From NCBI RefSeq assembly GCF_015291705.1, contig NZ_CP030050.1:1426001-1490000 (forward strand): a stretch of 64,000 nucleotides of DNA, in the 5' to 3' direction. The DNA is from Bradyrhizobium arachidis. Its GTDB lineage: Bacteria > Pseudomonadota > Alphaproteobacteria > Rhizobiales > Xanthobacteraceae. A program made the translations under genes and the position numbers. Position 1 is the first letter of the stretch. Every line of letters starts with the position of its first letter. Positions 45,348-52,949 of this stretch are shown here, piece after piece. The notes under the pieces were generated by a model. The model was not told where the DNA came from, searched no databases, and was given only the letters and a program-made list of their open reading frames with translations.

Positions 45348-46055
45348 ATGAACAAGGTCTATCCCGACGCCAAGTCGGCTCTCTCTGGCATTCTCAAAGA
45401 CAACATGATGATCATGTCGGGCGGCTTCGGCCTCTGCGGCATCGCCGAGGAGCTGTCGGACGCGATCCGCGAGTCCGGCGTCAAGGGCCTGACGGTGGTG
45501 TCCAACAATGCCGGCGTCGACGGCATCGGCCTTTCCCGCCTGCTGGAAACCCGCCAGATCAAGAAGATGATCTCGTCCTATGTCGGCGAGAACAAGCTGT
45601 TCGCCCAGCAATTCCTCGCCGGCGAGCTGGAACTCGAATTCAATCCGCAGGGCACGCTGGCCGAGCGCATCCGCGCCGGCGGTGCCGGCATCCCGGCCTT
45701 CTACACCAAGACCGGCGTCGGCACGCTGATCGCCGAAGGCAAGGAAGTGAAGGAGTTCGACGGCGAGAAGTACCTGATGGAGCGCGGCCTGTTCGCCGAC
45801 CTCGCCATCGTGCACGCCTGGAAGGGCGACACCGCCGGCAACCTGATCTACCGCAAGACCGCGCGCAATTTTAACCCGATGATGGCGACGGCCGCGAAGA
45901 TCACCGTGGCCGAGGTCGAGCATCTGGTTCCGGCCGGTGAACTCAATCCCGACCACATCCACACGCCTGGCATCTTCGTGAAGCGCATCGTCGAGGTTGG
46001 CACGGCCAAGAAGCGCATCGAATTCCGCAACACCCGCCCGCGTACCGCCGCCTAA
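45348..46055 (+). CDS. scoA: 3-oxoacid CoA-transferase subunit A
   Basis: A 235-residue subunit of the enzyme that moves CoA from succinyl-CoA to acetoacetate (SCOT), used for ketone bodies and polyhydroxybutyrate breakdown. It has the CoA-binding glycines MSGGFGLCGIAEELSDAI, VSNNAGVDGIGLSRLL, and GTLAERIRAGGAGIPAFYTKTGVGT, shown in pieces. It is 15 bases before scoB. Adipate-type CoA-transferases look alike, but the residues around FYTKTGVGT and LMERGL are of the SCOT type. Confidence 0.94.
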   Translation: MNKVYPDAKSALSGILKDNMMIMSGGFGLCGIAEELSDAIRESGVKGLTVVSNNAGVDGIGLSRLLETRQIKKMISSYVGENKLFAQQFLAGELELEFNPQGTLAERIRAGGAGIPAFYTKTGVGTLIAEGKEVKEFDGEKYLMERGLFADLAIVHAWKGDTAGNLIYRKTARNFNPMMATAAKITVAEVEHLVPAGELNPDHIHTPGIFVKRIVEVGTAKKRIEFRNTRPRTAA

Positions 46056-46070
46056 GCGCAGGAGACTCAC

Positions 46071-46721
46071 ATGGCCTGGACCCGTGAACAGATGGCCGCG
46101 CGCGCCGCGAAGGAACTGCGCGACGGCTACTACGTCAATCTCGGCATCGGCATCCCGACGCTGGTCTCGAACTTCATCCCCGAGGGCGTCGACGTCAGCC
46201 TGCAGAGCGAAAACGGCATGCTCGGCATGGGCCCGTTCCCCTATGAGGACGAGGTAGACGCCGACCTCATCAACGCGGGCAAGCAGACCGTCAGCGAGCT
46301 GCCCTCGACCTCGTATTTCTCGAGCGCGGATTCGTTCGGCATGATCCGCGGCGGCCACATGGATTTGTCGATCCTCGGCGCCATGCAGGTGGCCCAGAAC
46401 GGCGATCTCGCCAACTGGATGATCCCGGGCAAGATGGTCAAGGGCATGGGCGGCGCGATGGATCTCGTCGCCGGCGTCAAGCGCGTCGTCGTGGTGATGG
46501 AGCATTCGGCCAAGGACGGCTCGAAGCTCCTCAAGAAGTGCAATCTGCCGCTAACCGGCGAGCGCGTGGTCGACATGGTCGTCACGGATCTTGCCGTCTT
46601 CACTATCGACAAGCACGGCGACGGTGGCATGGCCCTGATCGAGCTCGCCGACGGCGTCACGCTCGACGAGGTCAAGGCCAAGACCGAAGCCGAATTCCGC
46701 GTCGCGCTGAAGAATACGTAA
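46071..46721 (+). CDS. scoB: 3-oxoacid CoA-transferase subunit B
   Basis: A 216-residue subunit with the catalytic Glu in [14 protein letters not shown], which forms the thioester intermediate with CoA. Other marks are [35 protein letters not shown], and [26 protein letters not shown] site precedes the ATG. With scoA it makes a complete enzyme. Confidence 0.95.
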   Translation: MAWTREQMAARAAKELRDGYYVNLGIGIPTLVSNFIPEGVDVSLQSENGMLGMGPFPYEDEVDADLINAGKQTVSELPSTSYFSSADSFGMIRGGHMDLSILGAMQVAQNGDLANWMIPGKMVKGMGGAMDLVAGVKRVVVVMEHSAKDGSKLLKKCNLPLTGERVVDMVVTDLAVFTIDKHGDGGMALIELADGVTLDEVKAKTEAEFRVALKNT

Positions 46722-46743
46722 GGCGATCGCGAAGGGGGCGCGC

Positions 46744-47379
46744 ATGACGATACGGTCTGCGCGTCCCGACGACGCCGCTTTCATCGCAGTGACCATCCTG
46801 CGATCGATGCGCGGCTACCGGCCGCACGGCTGGTTCGACGTTGCGCTCGGCTGGCCCGAAGCGGAATGCCTCGATTTCATCGCGCGCGTCGCGGTCGCGC
46901 GCGCAGTGTCGATGTGGCACGTCTCGCAGTTCTGGATCGCAGAGGTCGATGGCAAGCCAGGCGCGGCGCTTTGCGCCGTGCCCGCGGCCGGCACCGGTCC
47001 TGCGGCCTGGCGCGCGATCGAGGAGGTCGCTTCCGCGACCGGCCTCCCTGCTTCCGAGCTCGACGCCATCCGCCGCCGCGGTACCTACACGCGCGCCTGT
47101 TGGGTTCAGGGCGGCGAGGGCGACTGGATGATCGAGCATGTCGCAACCGATCCCGCCTATGGTGGCCGCGGCCTGGTGCAGGCGCTGATCGCGCATGCTC
47201 TGGATCAGGGGCGGGCTGCCGGGTTTGCCCGGGCGACCGTATCGTTCCTGATCGGCAACATGCCTGCCGAGCGCGCTTACGCCAAGGCCGGTTTCGCCTT
47301 CGCTGAAGAGAAGCGCGATCCCGCGTTCGAGTCGATCATCGGTGCCCCCGGCTTTCGCATGTTCGCGCGGACGATTTGA
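46744..47379 (+). CDS. GNAT family N-acetyltransferase
   Basis: A 211-residue protein. The acetyl-CoA site is IEHVATDPAYGGRGLVQALI, where GGRGLV is the pyrophosphate loop, followed by NMPAERAYAKAGFAFAEEK, the usual C-terminal part of the fold. The N-terminal 110 residues are less typical (YRPHGWFDVALGWPEAECLDF), so the substrate is unknown. It starts 22 bases after scoB and may share its message. Confidence 0.85.
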   Translation: MTIRSARPDDAAFIAVTILRSMRGYRPHGWFDVALGWPEAECLDFIARVAVARAVSMWHVSQFWIAEVDGKPGAALCAVPAAGTGPAAWRAIEEVASATGLPASELDAIRRRGTYTRACWVQGGEGDWMIEHVATDPAYGGRGLVQALIAHALDQGRAAGFARATVSFLIGNMPAERAYAKAGFAFAEEKRDPAFESIIGAPGFRMFARTI

Positions 47380-47450
47380 TCGCGCTTCGCCTCCTCGCTT
47401 GACGCTGTCATGCCCCGGCTACGCGGGAAATGACTGCAGCAGGAGCCGCG

Positions 47451-48329
47451 CTACGACCTCGCCGCCCACACCTTGCCCCAGCGCGCCGACACGCTGGCGA
47501 CCCACGACGGCTCCTCGCGCACCAGGCGGAAGCCGAGATTGGCGGGTGGCACGCCCTGCGCGCAGCCGCCGGCGCGAGCGTCGCGGATGAAATCGGTGAC
47601 GTAGGCGCGGTGCGCGCCCTCGGCGACGCGCACGCCGCAATTGACGGTCGGACGTCCGGCATTGCCGGCTTCGTCGATCCGCGCGCGCACGAAGCAGGTC
47701 GAGGTCCACTCCCAGACATTGCCGGCGATATCAGCGATGCCGTGCTCGTTCGCGCCGAACTTGCCGAACGGATAGGCCGTGGTGTCGGAGAGGTCGCGCT
47801 CGGACTCGCGCTCGTAACGGCTGAGCCAGCGCTTTGAAGGGTCCTCGGCGTCCACCGGCGCGCCGTCGTCCTTGAATCTGGAGCCCGCGGCAAAGGCCCA
47901 TTCCGCATCGCTCGGCAGGCGATAGGTGTGGCCGGTCTTGCGCGACAGCCAGGCAGCGTAGGCTTCGGCATCGTGCCAGTTCACCTGCACGACGGGGTGA
48001 TCGAACGCGATCGCGACGCCGCGATCGAGCGCGCGGCAGCCGCCGTCCTGCACGCAAAGCTGATAGTCGGATGACGAGACCTGGTGCCGCATGATGTGCA
48101 GCGGCCGGTTGAAGCGCAGTGCGCGCAGCGGCACTTCCGCCTGCTGCCCGGCGCGGGCGAAGTCGCCTGCCTCGCGATAGGCGAAGCTGCCCGGCGCGAC
48201 CCTGACGATGGCGGGCTCCGTCGCCGTGCCGTGCACCGCCATGTCCGAGACCAGTGGCGCCATAGCGATCGGCCCAGCGAGGCCAGCGGCGCAGGCCAGC
48301 GCTAACTTCAGCTTGAATGCGATCAACAT
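47451..48329 (-). CDS. nirV: Nitrite-reductase accessory protein NirV (SUMF1 fold)
   Basis: A 292-residue exported protein. A hydrophobic N-terminus acts as signal. It has the formylglycine-generating-enzyme (SUMF1) fold: FNRPLHIMRHQVSSSDYQLC, PVVQVNWHDAEAYAAWLSRK, TYRLPSDAEWAFAAG, and GNVWEWTST, with GFRLVREE at the end. It follows nirK, the place of nirV in related denitrifiers. The role there is unproved; it may help mature or protect the copper enzyme. The paired cysteines of the true formylglycine enzyme are not seen in usual spacing. GGGGGA precedes its ATG. Confidence 0.9.
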   Translation of the reverse strand: MLIAFKLKLALACAAGLAGPIAMAPLVSDMAVHGTATEPAIVRVAPGSFAYREAGDFARAGQQAEVPLRALRFNRPLHIMRHQVSSSDYQLCVQDGGCRALDRGVAIAFDHPVVQVNWHDAEAYAAWLSRKTGHTYRLPSDAEWAFAAGSRFKDDGAPVDAEDPSKRWLSRYERESERDLSDTTAYPFGKFGANEHGIADIAGNVWEWTSTCFVRARIDEAGNAGRPTVNCGVRVAEGAHRAYVTDFIRDARAGGCAQGVPPANLGFRLVREEPSWVASVSARWGKVWAARS

Positions 48330-48350
48330 GGTCGTCCCCCGAAAGGAAGA

Positions 48351-48374
48351 AGGGGCCGGTGATGACCGGCCCCT
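48351..48374 (-). terminator. Hairpin between nirK and nirV
   Basis: A perfect 10-base inverted repeat, AGGGGCCGGT and ACCGGCCCCT, with a four-base loop, lies 8 bases after the nirK stop. On the minus strand TTCTTCCTTTC follows. It probably stops part of the nirK message so that less nirV is made. Confidence 0.78.
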
Positions 48375-48382
48375 TGTCGTCT

Positions 48383-49480
48383 CTAGTTGGTGTTGGGAGC
48401 CGGTATCTCCGCGGGCGCCTTCACCTGGGTCATCAGGTCGTCATTCCACTTGCCTTCGACCTTGAAGTGCGCGGTGGCACCGAGGTCGGCCGCTTCGATC
48501 AGGTTATGCGTGACGTAGGCATAGATGCCGGGCTGCAGGAACTTGTACAGCGCAGCGCCGGCTGAGCCGCCGCGGATGAACCAGGTCTCGAGCCCGGTCT
48601 CAGGCGCGTTGGAGAACTTGCCGGTCTCCCAGACATAGTCGCCATGGCCGCCGATCAGATGCGGACGGCTGTCGCGATTGGCCTGCGAATGCACGATCAG
48701 CACGTTCTCGCCGACCTTGGCCGTCAGCGCGTTCTTGCCGGTGAGCGCGCCGACCTTGCCGTTGAACACGACATGGGAGGGGATCAGCTTCTTCATCACC
48801 TCTTCGGTCTCGGTGAAGGCCTCGCCCGGCGAGTCGTAGGACTTGAACTTGCCGTTTTCGTCGCGCGGCACATACATGTCCTGCTCGCCGATATAATAGA
48901 CCTTGTCGTATTTCAGCGCGTGGCCCTTGCCGTCGTTCAGCCCGTCGCGCGGCAGCACCATCACTGCGCCGTTCATGCCGGAGACGACGTGCCAGGGGAT
49001 CATCGGGCCGCCCGGGGCGCAGTGATAGACGAACACACCGGTGCGCGTTGCCTTCCAGCGCAGCACGACCTGCTCGCCGGGATTGACCAGCGTGAGCTCG
49101 GCGCCGCCGAGCGCGCCGGTCGCGGAGTGGAAGTCGATGTTGTGCGGCATGGTGTTGGTCGAAGGATTGACCAGCGTCAGCTCGACATAGTCGCCTTCAT
49201 GCACGACCATCAGCGGGCCCGGCATCGAGCCGTTGAAGGTCATGGCCTGGAAGGTCGTGCCCTTGTCGTCGATGACCACCTTCTTCTCCTCGATGGTCAT
49301 CTTGAATTCCATGATCTTGGGGCCTTGCGTCGTGGCCTGTTCGTGAGGGTGCACGAAGGGCGGAGCGACCAGCTCGACCTTCTGCCGCGGCAGCTTGAGA
49401 TCGCTGGCAGCAAAGGCGGGTGTCGCGAGCATCAGGGCGGTCGCGGCGGCGCTGATCAATGCGGCTCTGCGGGTGAACAT
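48383..49480 (-). CDS. nirK: Copper-containing nitrite reductase
   Basis: A 365-residue periplasmic enzyme that reduces nitrite to nitric oxide, the key step of denitrification. Start at 49480 with AAGGA upstream. The signal peptide [18 protein letters not shown] has twin Arg, so Tat export is likely. Two cupredoxin domains follow. Type 1 copper ligands: His113, Cys154, His164, Met169 ([20 protein letters not shown]). Type 2 copper ligands: His118, His153 and His325 (YVTHNLIEA). Catalytic Asp116 and His236 are present. An FNR/NnrR-type box lies 71-84 bases upstream. All needed residues are intact. Confidence 0.97.
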   Translation of the reverse strand: MFTRRAALISAAATALMLATPAFAASDLKLPRQKVELVAPPFVHPHEQATTQGPKIMEFKMTIEEKKVVIDDKGTTFQAMTFNGSMPGPLMVVHEGDYVELTLVNPSTNTMPHNIDFHSATGALGGAELTLVNPGEQVVLRWKATRTGVFVYHCAPGGPMIPWHVVSGMNGAVMVLPRDGLNDGKGHALKYDKVYYIGEQDMYVPRDENGKFKSYDSPGEAFTETEEVMKKLIPSHVVFNGKVGALTGKNALTAKVGENVLIVHSQANRDSRPHLIGGHGDYVWETGKFSNAPETGLETWFIRGGSAGAALYKFLQPGIYAYVTHNLIEAADLGATAHFKVEGKWNDDLMTQVKAPAEIPAPNTN

Positions 49481-49550
49481 CGGAAAGCATCCTTCATGTG
49501 AAAGGGTTTTTGATGACGGATGCAGTGTGCGCCGATCTACGCAAGCGTGT

Positions 49551-49564
49551 TTGCGCTGCGACAA
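49551..49564 (-). promoter_or_regulatory. FNR/NnrR-type box of nirK
   Basis: On the minus strand the bases read TTGTC-GCAG-CGCAA, a match to TTG-N8-CAA. The centre lies 78 bases before the nirK ATG, leaving room for a transcription start about 41 bases downstream. I recall a near-identical box before nirK in Bradyrhizobium japonicum. Confidence 0.82.
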
Positions 49565-49724
49565 GCTTTTGCCGGATTCGGCTCCGGTGAATTCCTTAAG
49601 AGGTTTGCCGAGGCGATGTCGGCGGTGTGGAGAACACGACGACACTCGCGCGACATCGGCCGCGCCAGCGGCAAGTCGTTCGCATGTTCAGTCGCGTCTG
49701 ATCGTGAATGGGTGGATGCGCGGG

Positions 49725-49931
49725 CTAGAGCAGATGGATCGCAATCCAGACCGTGCCCCAGACCGCAAGGGAGAGCGCGGCGAAGACCGCCGCCATCACG
49801 GCCAGCACGCGCACGAGATGACCAGCGCCGGCAGAGGGAGCGGCCGGCACGGGACGAAAATCGTCGAAGCGCGGGATATGGCCGCGAATGCCGATCAGCC
49901 AGAGAACGAGATCGAGCGCGAACGACGCCAT
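49725..49931 (-). CDS. Small membrane protein in the denitrification cluster
   Basis: A 68-residue protein with two hydrophobic segments: MASFALDLVLWLIGIRG at the start and VLAVMAAVFAALSLAVWGTV near the end. Between them is a short Pro/Ala-rich loop (FRPVPAAPSAGAG). AGGAG lies eight bases before the ATG. No family is recognised. It lies between nirK and hemN, and the box at 49992 sits at the right distance (67 bases) for control by NnrR or FixK2. It may help a membrane step in nitrite or NO metabolism, but this is inferred from position only. Confidence 0.75.
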   Translation of the reverse strand: MASFALDLVLWLIGIRGHIPRFDDFRPVPAAPSAGAGHLVRVLAVMAAVFAALSLAVWGTVWIAIHLL

Positions 49932-49991
49932 GGCCTATCTCCTGGAAGCGATGATTAAACGTCATCATCGGCCAAATCCGGCGCTCGGACT

Positions 49992-50005
49992 TTGAGCAAG
50001 CGCAA
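49992..50005. promoter_or_regulatory. FNR/NnrR-type box shared by the 68-residue gene and hemN
   Basis: TTGAG-CAAG-CGCAA between two divergent genes. The centre is 67 bases from the start of the small membrane protein and 92 bases from the hemN start. Either or both promoters could use it. Confidence 0.78.
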
Positions 50006-50090
50006 GGTGGCTCATCCGGAAACGGGTAATCCAATGCCATCCGGGACCTGCCGCGCCATGGCGCGGCATTGATTTACGAATGGATAAGAC

Positions 50091-51443
50091 ATGAGGACCG
50101 ATCTCGCAGCGAGCTACGGCGAAGAACGTCTGCCGCGCTACACCAGCTATCCGACCGCGCCGCACTTCTCGCCGGCGATCGGCGCGGACACCTATGCAAG
50201 ATGGCTGTCCGAATTGCCCGCAGGCGCCAGCGCGTCGCTTTATCTGCACGTGCCGTTCTGCCGCGAGATGTGCTGGTATTGCGGCTGCCATACCCAGATC
50301 GTCCGCCGCGACGGGCTGATTGCCGCCTATCAGCGCACGCTGCGCAGCGAGATCGCAGAGGTCGCCGAAACCATCGGCCGTCGCATCAAGGTCGAGCACA
50401 TCCATTTCGGCGGCGGCACGCCGACGATCATGGCGCCCGAGGCCTTTGCGGAGTTGGTGGCGGCGATGCGCCATTCGTTCTTCGTGCTCCCGTCGGCCGA
50501 GATCGCGGTCGAGATCGATCCGCGCACGCTGACCGCCGAGATGGTCGACGCCATGCGGCTCTCCGGCGTCAACCGCGCCAGCCTCGGCGTGCAGAGTTTT
50601 GATCCCATCGTGCAGCGCGCGATCAACCGGGTGCAAAGTTATGAGCAAACGGCTGTTGTCGTCGACATGCTTCTGCGTGCCGGCATCAAGGGGATCAATT
50701 TCGATCTGATCTATGGGCTGCCGCACCAGACTGTCGCTTCGTGTCTGGACACCGTGCGACGCTCGCTCGAGCTCGGGCCCGATCGCTTCTCGGTGTTCGG
50801 TTATGCGCATGTGCCAGCTTTCAAGAAGCATCAGCGCATGATTGACGAGAACCATCTGCCTGACGGTCTTGCCCGTCACGACCAGGCCTGCGCGATCGCC
50901 AATGCGTTGAAACAAGCCGGCTATGTGCAGATCGGCCTCGACCATTTCGCGCGGCCCGACGATGCCATGGCCGTGGCTTTCGAGGACCGGACGCTGCGAC
51001 GCAATTTCCAGGGCTACACCACCGACAAGGGCGAAGTCCTGATCGGCTTCGGTGCCAGCGCGATCGGACATCTGCCGCAGGGCTATGTCCAGAACGAGGT
51101 GCAGATCGGCGCTTATGCGCAGAGCATCGCATCGGGCCGCCTCGCCACCGCCAAGGGCTACGGGCTCACCGACGACGACCGGCTGCGCGCCGACATCATC
51201 GAGCGCATCATGTGCGAGTTCAGTGCCGATCTCGGCGACATCTGCGCGCGCCATGGCGCCGAGCCTAAGGCCATGCTGCAATCGGCCTCGCGCCTGGAGC
51301 CGCTGATCTCGGACGGCGTGGTGAAGCTCGACGGCGACCGTCTCGCAGTCGCAAGCGACTCGCGCTTCCTGGTCCGCAGCGTCGCCGCCGCGTTCGACGC
51401 GCATCTGGATCCGGGCAAGCAGTTGCACAGCCGGGCGGTGTAG
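50091..51443 (+). CDS. hemN: Oxygen-independent coproporphyrinogen III dehydrogenase
   Basis: A 450-residue radical SAM enzyme that makes protoporphyrinogen IX from coproporphyrinogen III without oxygen, so heme can be built in low-oxygen cells. The iron-sulfur cluster site is PFCREMCWYCGCHT (Cys57, 61, 64, plus Cys66 typical of HemN). The N-terminal YTSYPTAPHF and the patterns GGGTPTIM and ASLGVQSFDPIVQRAINR fit true HemN rather than the HemW group. It lies next to nirK and its regulator. Bradyrhizobium commonly has two hemN genes; this one sits where hemN2 is found. Confidence 0.95.
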   Translation: MRTDLAASYGEERLPRYTSYPTAPHFSPAIGADTYARWLSELPAGASASLYLHVPFCREMCWYCGCHTQIVRRDGLIAAYQRTLRSEIAEVAETIGRRIKVEHIHFGGGTPTIMAPEAFAELVAAMRHSFFVLPSAEIAVEIDPRTLTAEMVDAMRLSGVNRASLGVQSFDPIVQRAINRVQSYEQTAVVVDMLLRAGIKGINFDLIYGLPHQTVASCLDTVRRSLELGPDRFSVFGYAHVPAFKKHQRMIDENHLPDGLARHDQACAIANALKQAGYVQIGLDHFARPDDAMAVAFEDRTLRRNFQGYTTDKGEVLIGFGASAIGHLPQGYVQNEVQIGAYAQSIASGRLATAKGYGLTDDDRLRADIIERIMCEFSADLGDICARHGAEPKAMLQSASRLEPLISDGVVKLDGDRLAVASDSRFLVRSVAAAFDAHLDPGKQLHSRAV

Positions 51444-51447
51444 CCCC

Positions 51448-51551
51448 GTCATTCCGGGGCGCGCCTCTTGGCGCGAACCCGGAATCCATTTCACCGCATA
51501 ACTTGCCGCCCGATGGATTCCGGGCTCGCGCTTCGCGCGCCCCGGAATGAC
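51448..51551. repeat. 104-base palindromic repeat (GTCATTCCGGGG family)
   Basis: A large inverted repeat after hemN. The ends are GTCATTCCGGGGCGCG and its exact reverse complement at the far end. Inner parts also pair (CCCGGAATCCAT with ATGGATTCCGGG). The TTGCG box for the next gene starts 9 bases after it. The same outer arm is found at 2078-2111. Confidence 0.92.
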
Positions 51552-51559
51552 AGCCCAGC

Positions 51560-51573
51560 TTGCGCTCCAGCAA
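51560..51573 (+). promoter_or_regulatory. FNR/NnrR-type box of the DUF1858 gene
   Basis: TTGCG-CTCC-AGCAA, a TTG-N8-CAA match. Its centre is 55 bases before the ATG at 51622, leaving a leader of about 14 bases if transcription starts 41 bases downstream of the centre. Confidence 0.65.
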
Positions 51574-51621
51574 AGAAGCCTAACGCCGCTCCGCTATCGT
51601 CACTTCGGAACGGAGTTGTCC

Positions 51622-51819
51622 ATGCCTTTCCGATCCGACGATCTGGTCGATGACATCATGCGTACGGCGCCGCACACGATCCGCGTGTTCCTCGCCTTCA
51701 GGATGGCCTGTGTCGGCTGTCCGATCGCGACCTTCCACACCGTGGAGGACGCCTGCCGCGAGCACGGCATCGATCAGGACAAATTCCTCGCCGCGCTGTG
51801 CGACTGCGTGCCGGCGTGA
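51622..51819 (+). CDS. DUF1858 domain small protein
   Basis: A 65-residue protein that matches DUF1858: SDDLVDDIMRTAPHTIRVFL, then MACVGCPIATFHTVEDACRE with a CxxC pair, and FLAALCDCVPA with a second Cys pair. Such proteins resemble the N-terminal part of ScdA/RIC proteins that repair iron-sulfur clusters damaged by NO. GGAG is close before the ATG. It sits with its own box between hemN and nnrR. A role in handling NO or metal-sulfur damage is therefore plausible but not shown. Confidence 0.87.
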   Translation: MPFRSDDLVDDIMRTAPHTIRVFLAFRMACVGCPIATFHTVEDACREHGIDQDKFLAALCDCVPA

Positions 51820-52110
51820 GGCGGGTTGGAATTCGCGCGGGCCGCGCGAATTCCCGGGTGAGGGCGGTCTTTCGCCGTAAGCGGAAGCGCCCTCACCCCT
51901 AATTTCCGAGCTCGAGGTGGCGTTCACCTCTCCCCGCTTGCGGGGAGAGGTCGGAGCGCCTCGGCGATGCGAAGCATCGTCCGGTGCGATCCGGGTGAGG
52001 GGGTACAGGTCCCACCGCGATCTCACGTATGGATAGAGCGCCTCACCCCAACCCTTCCAGCGCGAGCGTAGCTCGTCGCGGCCCCGTAAGAACGGGGAGA
52101 GGGAGAGGAG
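51820..52110. repeat. Cluster of different palindromic repeats
   Basis: The 291 bases between convergent DUF1858 and nnrR genes hold no gene. They consist of successive hairpins: GAATTCGCGCGG/CCGCGCGAATTC (51829-51853, one-base loop), GGGTGAGGGCG/CGCCCTCACCC (51856-51898), and ACCTCTCCCCGC/GCGGGGAGAGGT (51926-51951). A further repeat (GATGCGAAGCATC and GGTGAGGGGGTACAGG) follows. They may together end both transcripts. Confidence 0.82.
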
Positions 52111-52821
52111 CTACGCCGGCCCGCTGTCCACCGTCCGTTCCGACAGCAGCACGATCCGGTGCGGGTCGCGCAGGATGATGCGCTGGCGGCCGCTCTCGAC
52201 GAGGCCCTGGCTCTCCCAGCCGCTCAGGATGCGGCTCACCGTATGCAGCGTAGTGCCGGTCATCTGCGCGATGTCCTGGCGGCTGATCGGGAAATCGATC
52301 TCGATGCCGTGGTCGAGCTTCTTGCCGGATTGCTTTGCGAGCCGCAGCAGCGCATGCGCCACGCGCTGCTCGACCTGCTGGGTCGACATTTCCAAAATGC
52401 GGGTATGGCTCTCCTGCAGCCGCGCACCGACGGTTTGCAGCGTGTTGGCAGCGAGCGAGGGAAATCGCTCGACCAGCCGCGGCCAGGCCGAATTCGGCCA
52501 GATCAGCACCACGCTGTCGTCGACTGCCATCGCGGTCGCGGGATAATGCGCGGCGCCGATCGCCATCGCGAGCCCAAAAGTCTCGCCCGGCGCGACATAG
52601 CGCACCACGATCTGCTCGCCGGTCGGCGTGGTCTTGGCGGCGCGGACATGGCCGTGCAGCAGCAGGAAGAAGGATTGCGCGTCCGCGCCCTGCTCGAAAA
52701 TGGCGGCGTTCTTGGGATAACGCGCCGAGCGGGCCTCGCGCAGGATCTCCTCGAGGTCCTCCGGCTTGACGCCGGCGAATAGCGGCAAATGCGCAACCAG
52801 CGATGTGTCGACCTTGGCCAT
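52111..52821 (-). CDS. nnrR: Crp/Fnr family NO-responsive regulator NnrR
   Basis: A 236-residue regulator. The N-terminal cyclic-nucleotide-like domain includes FEQGADAQSFFLLLHGHVRA and PGETFGLAMAIG; a long dimer helix follows; the Crp-type DNA-binding domain has ISRQDIAQMTGTTLHTVSRI. There are no cysteines at all, so it cannot hold an FNR iron-sulfur cluster. This fits the NnrR/DNR type, which responds to NO, perhaps through heme. AAGGAGG precedes the ATG. The box at 52874 lies between it and nnrS. Confidence 0.9.
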   Translation of the reverse strand: MAKVDTSLVAHLPLFAGVKPEDLEEILREARSARYPKNAAIFEQGADAQSFFLLLHGHVRAAKTTPTGEQIVVRYVAPGETFGLAMAIGAAHYPATAMAVDDSVVLIWPNSAWPRLVERFPSLAANTLQTVGARLQESHTRILEMSTQQVEQRVAHALLRLAKQSGKKLDHGIEIDFPISRQDIAQMTGTTLHTVSRILSGWESQGLVESGRQRIILRDPHRIVLLSERTVDSGPA

Positions 52822-52873
52822 TCTGCCTCCTTGGCATCAGGGAGTGTGATGGCACCTGCAATCGTCAGGCAGT

Positions 52874-52887
52874 TTGCGATAGCGCAA
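52874..52887. promoter_or_regulatory. FNR/NnrR-type box shared by nnrR and nnrS
   Basis: TTGCG-ATAG-CGCAA, with fully palindromic five-base arms. Its centre is 60 bases from the nnrR start and 70 bases from the nnrS start, so it could control both and allow NnrR to regulate its own gene. Confidence 0.83.
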
Positions 52888-52949
52888 AACGGGCCGGCCG
52901 GACGGCAGTATTTTTCCAGACAACGGTCCGAATTCACAGGAGTTGTCCC

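Noticed and set aside
45348..46721. Protocatechuate-pathway (beta-ketoadipate) CoA-transferase
   Set aside because: The two families are related, but the subunit lengths and motifs fit the succinyl-CoA:3-oxoacid type and no aromatic degradation genes are near.
51448..52110. CRISPR array or mobile element
   Set aside because: The repeats differ from each other, are palindromic and have no regular spacers. There is no transposase or cas gene.
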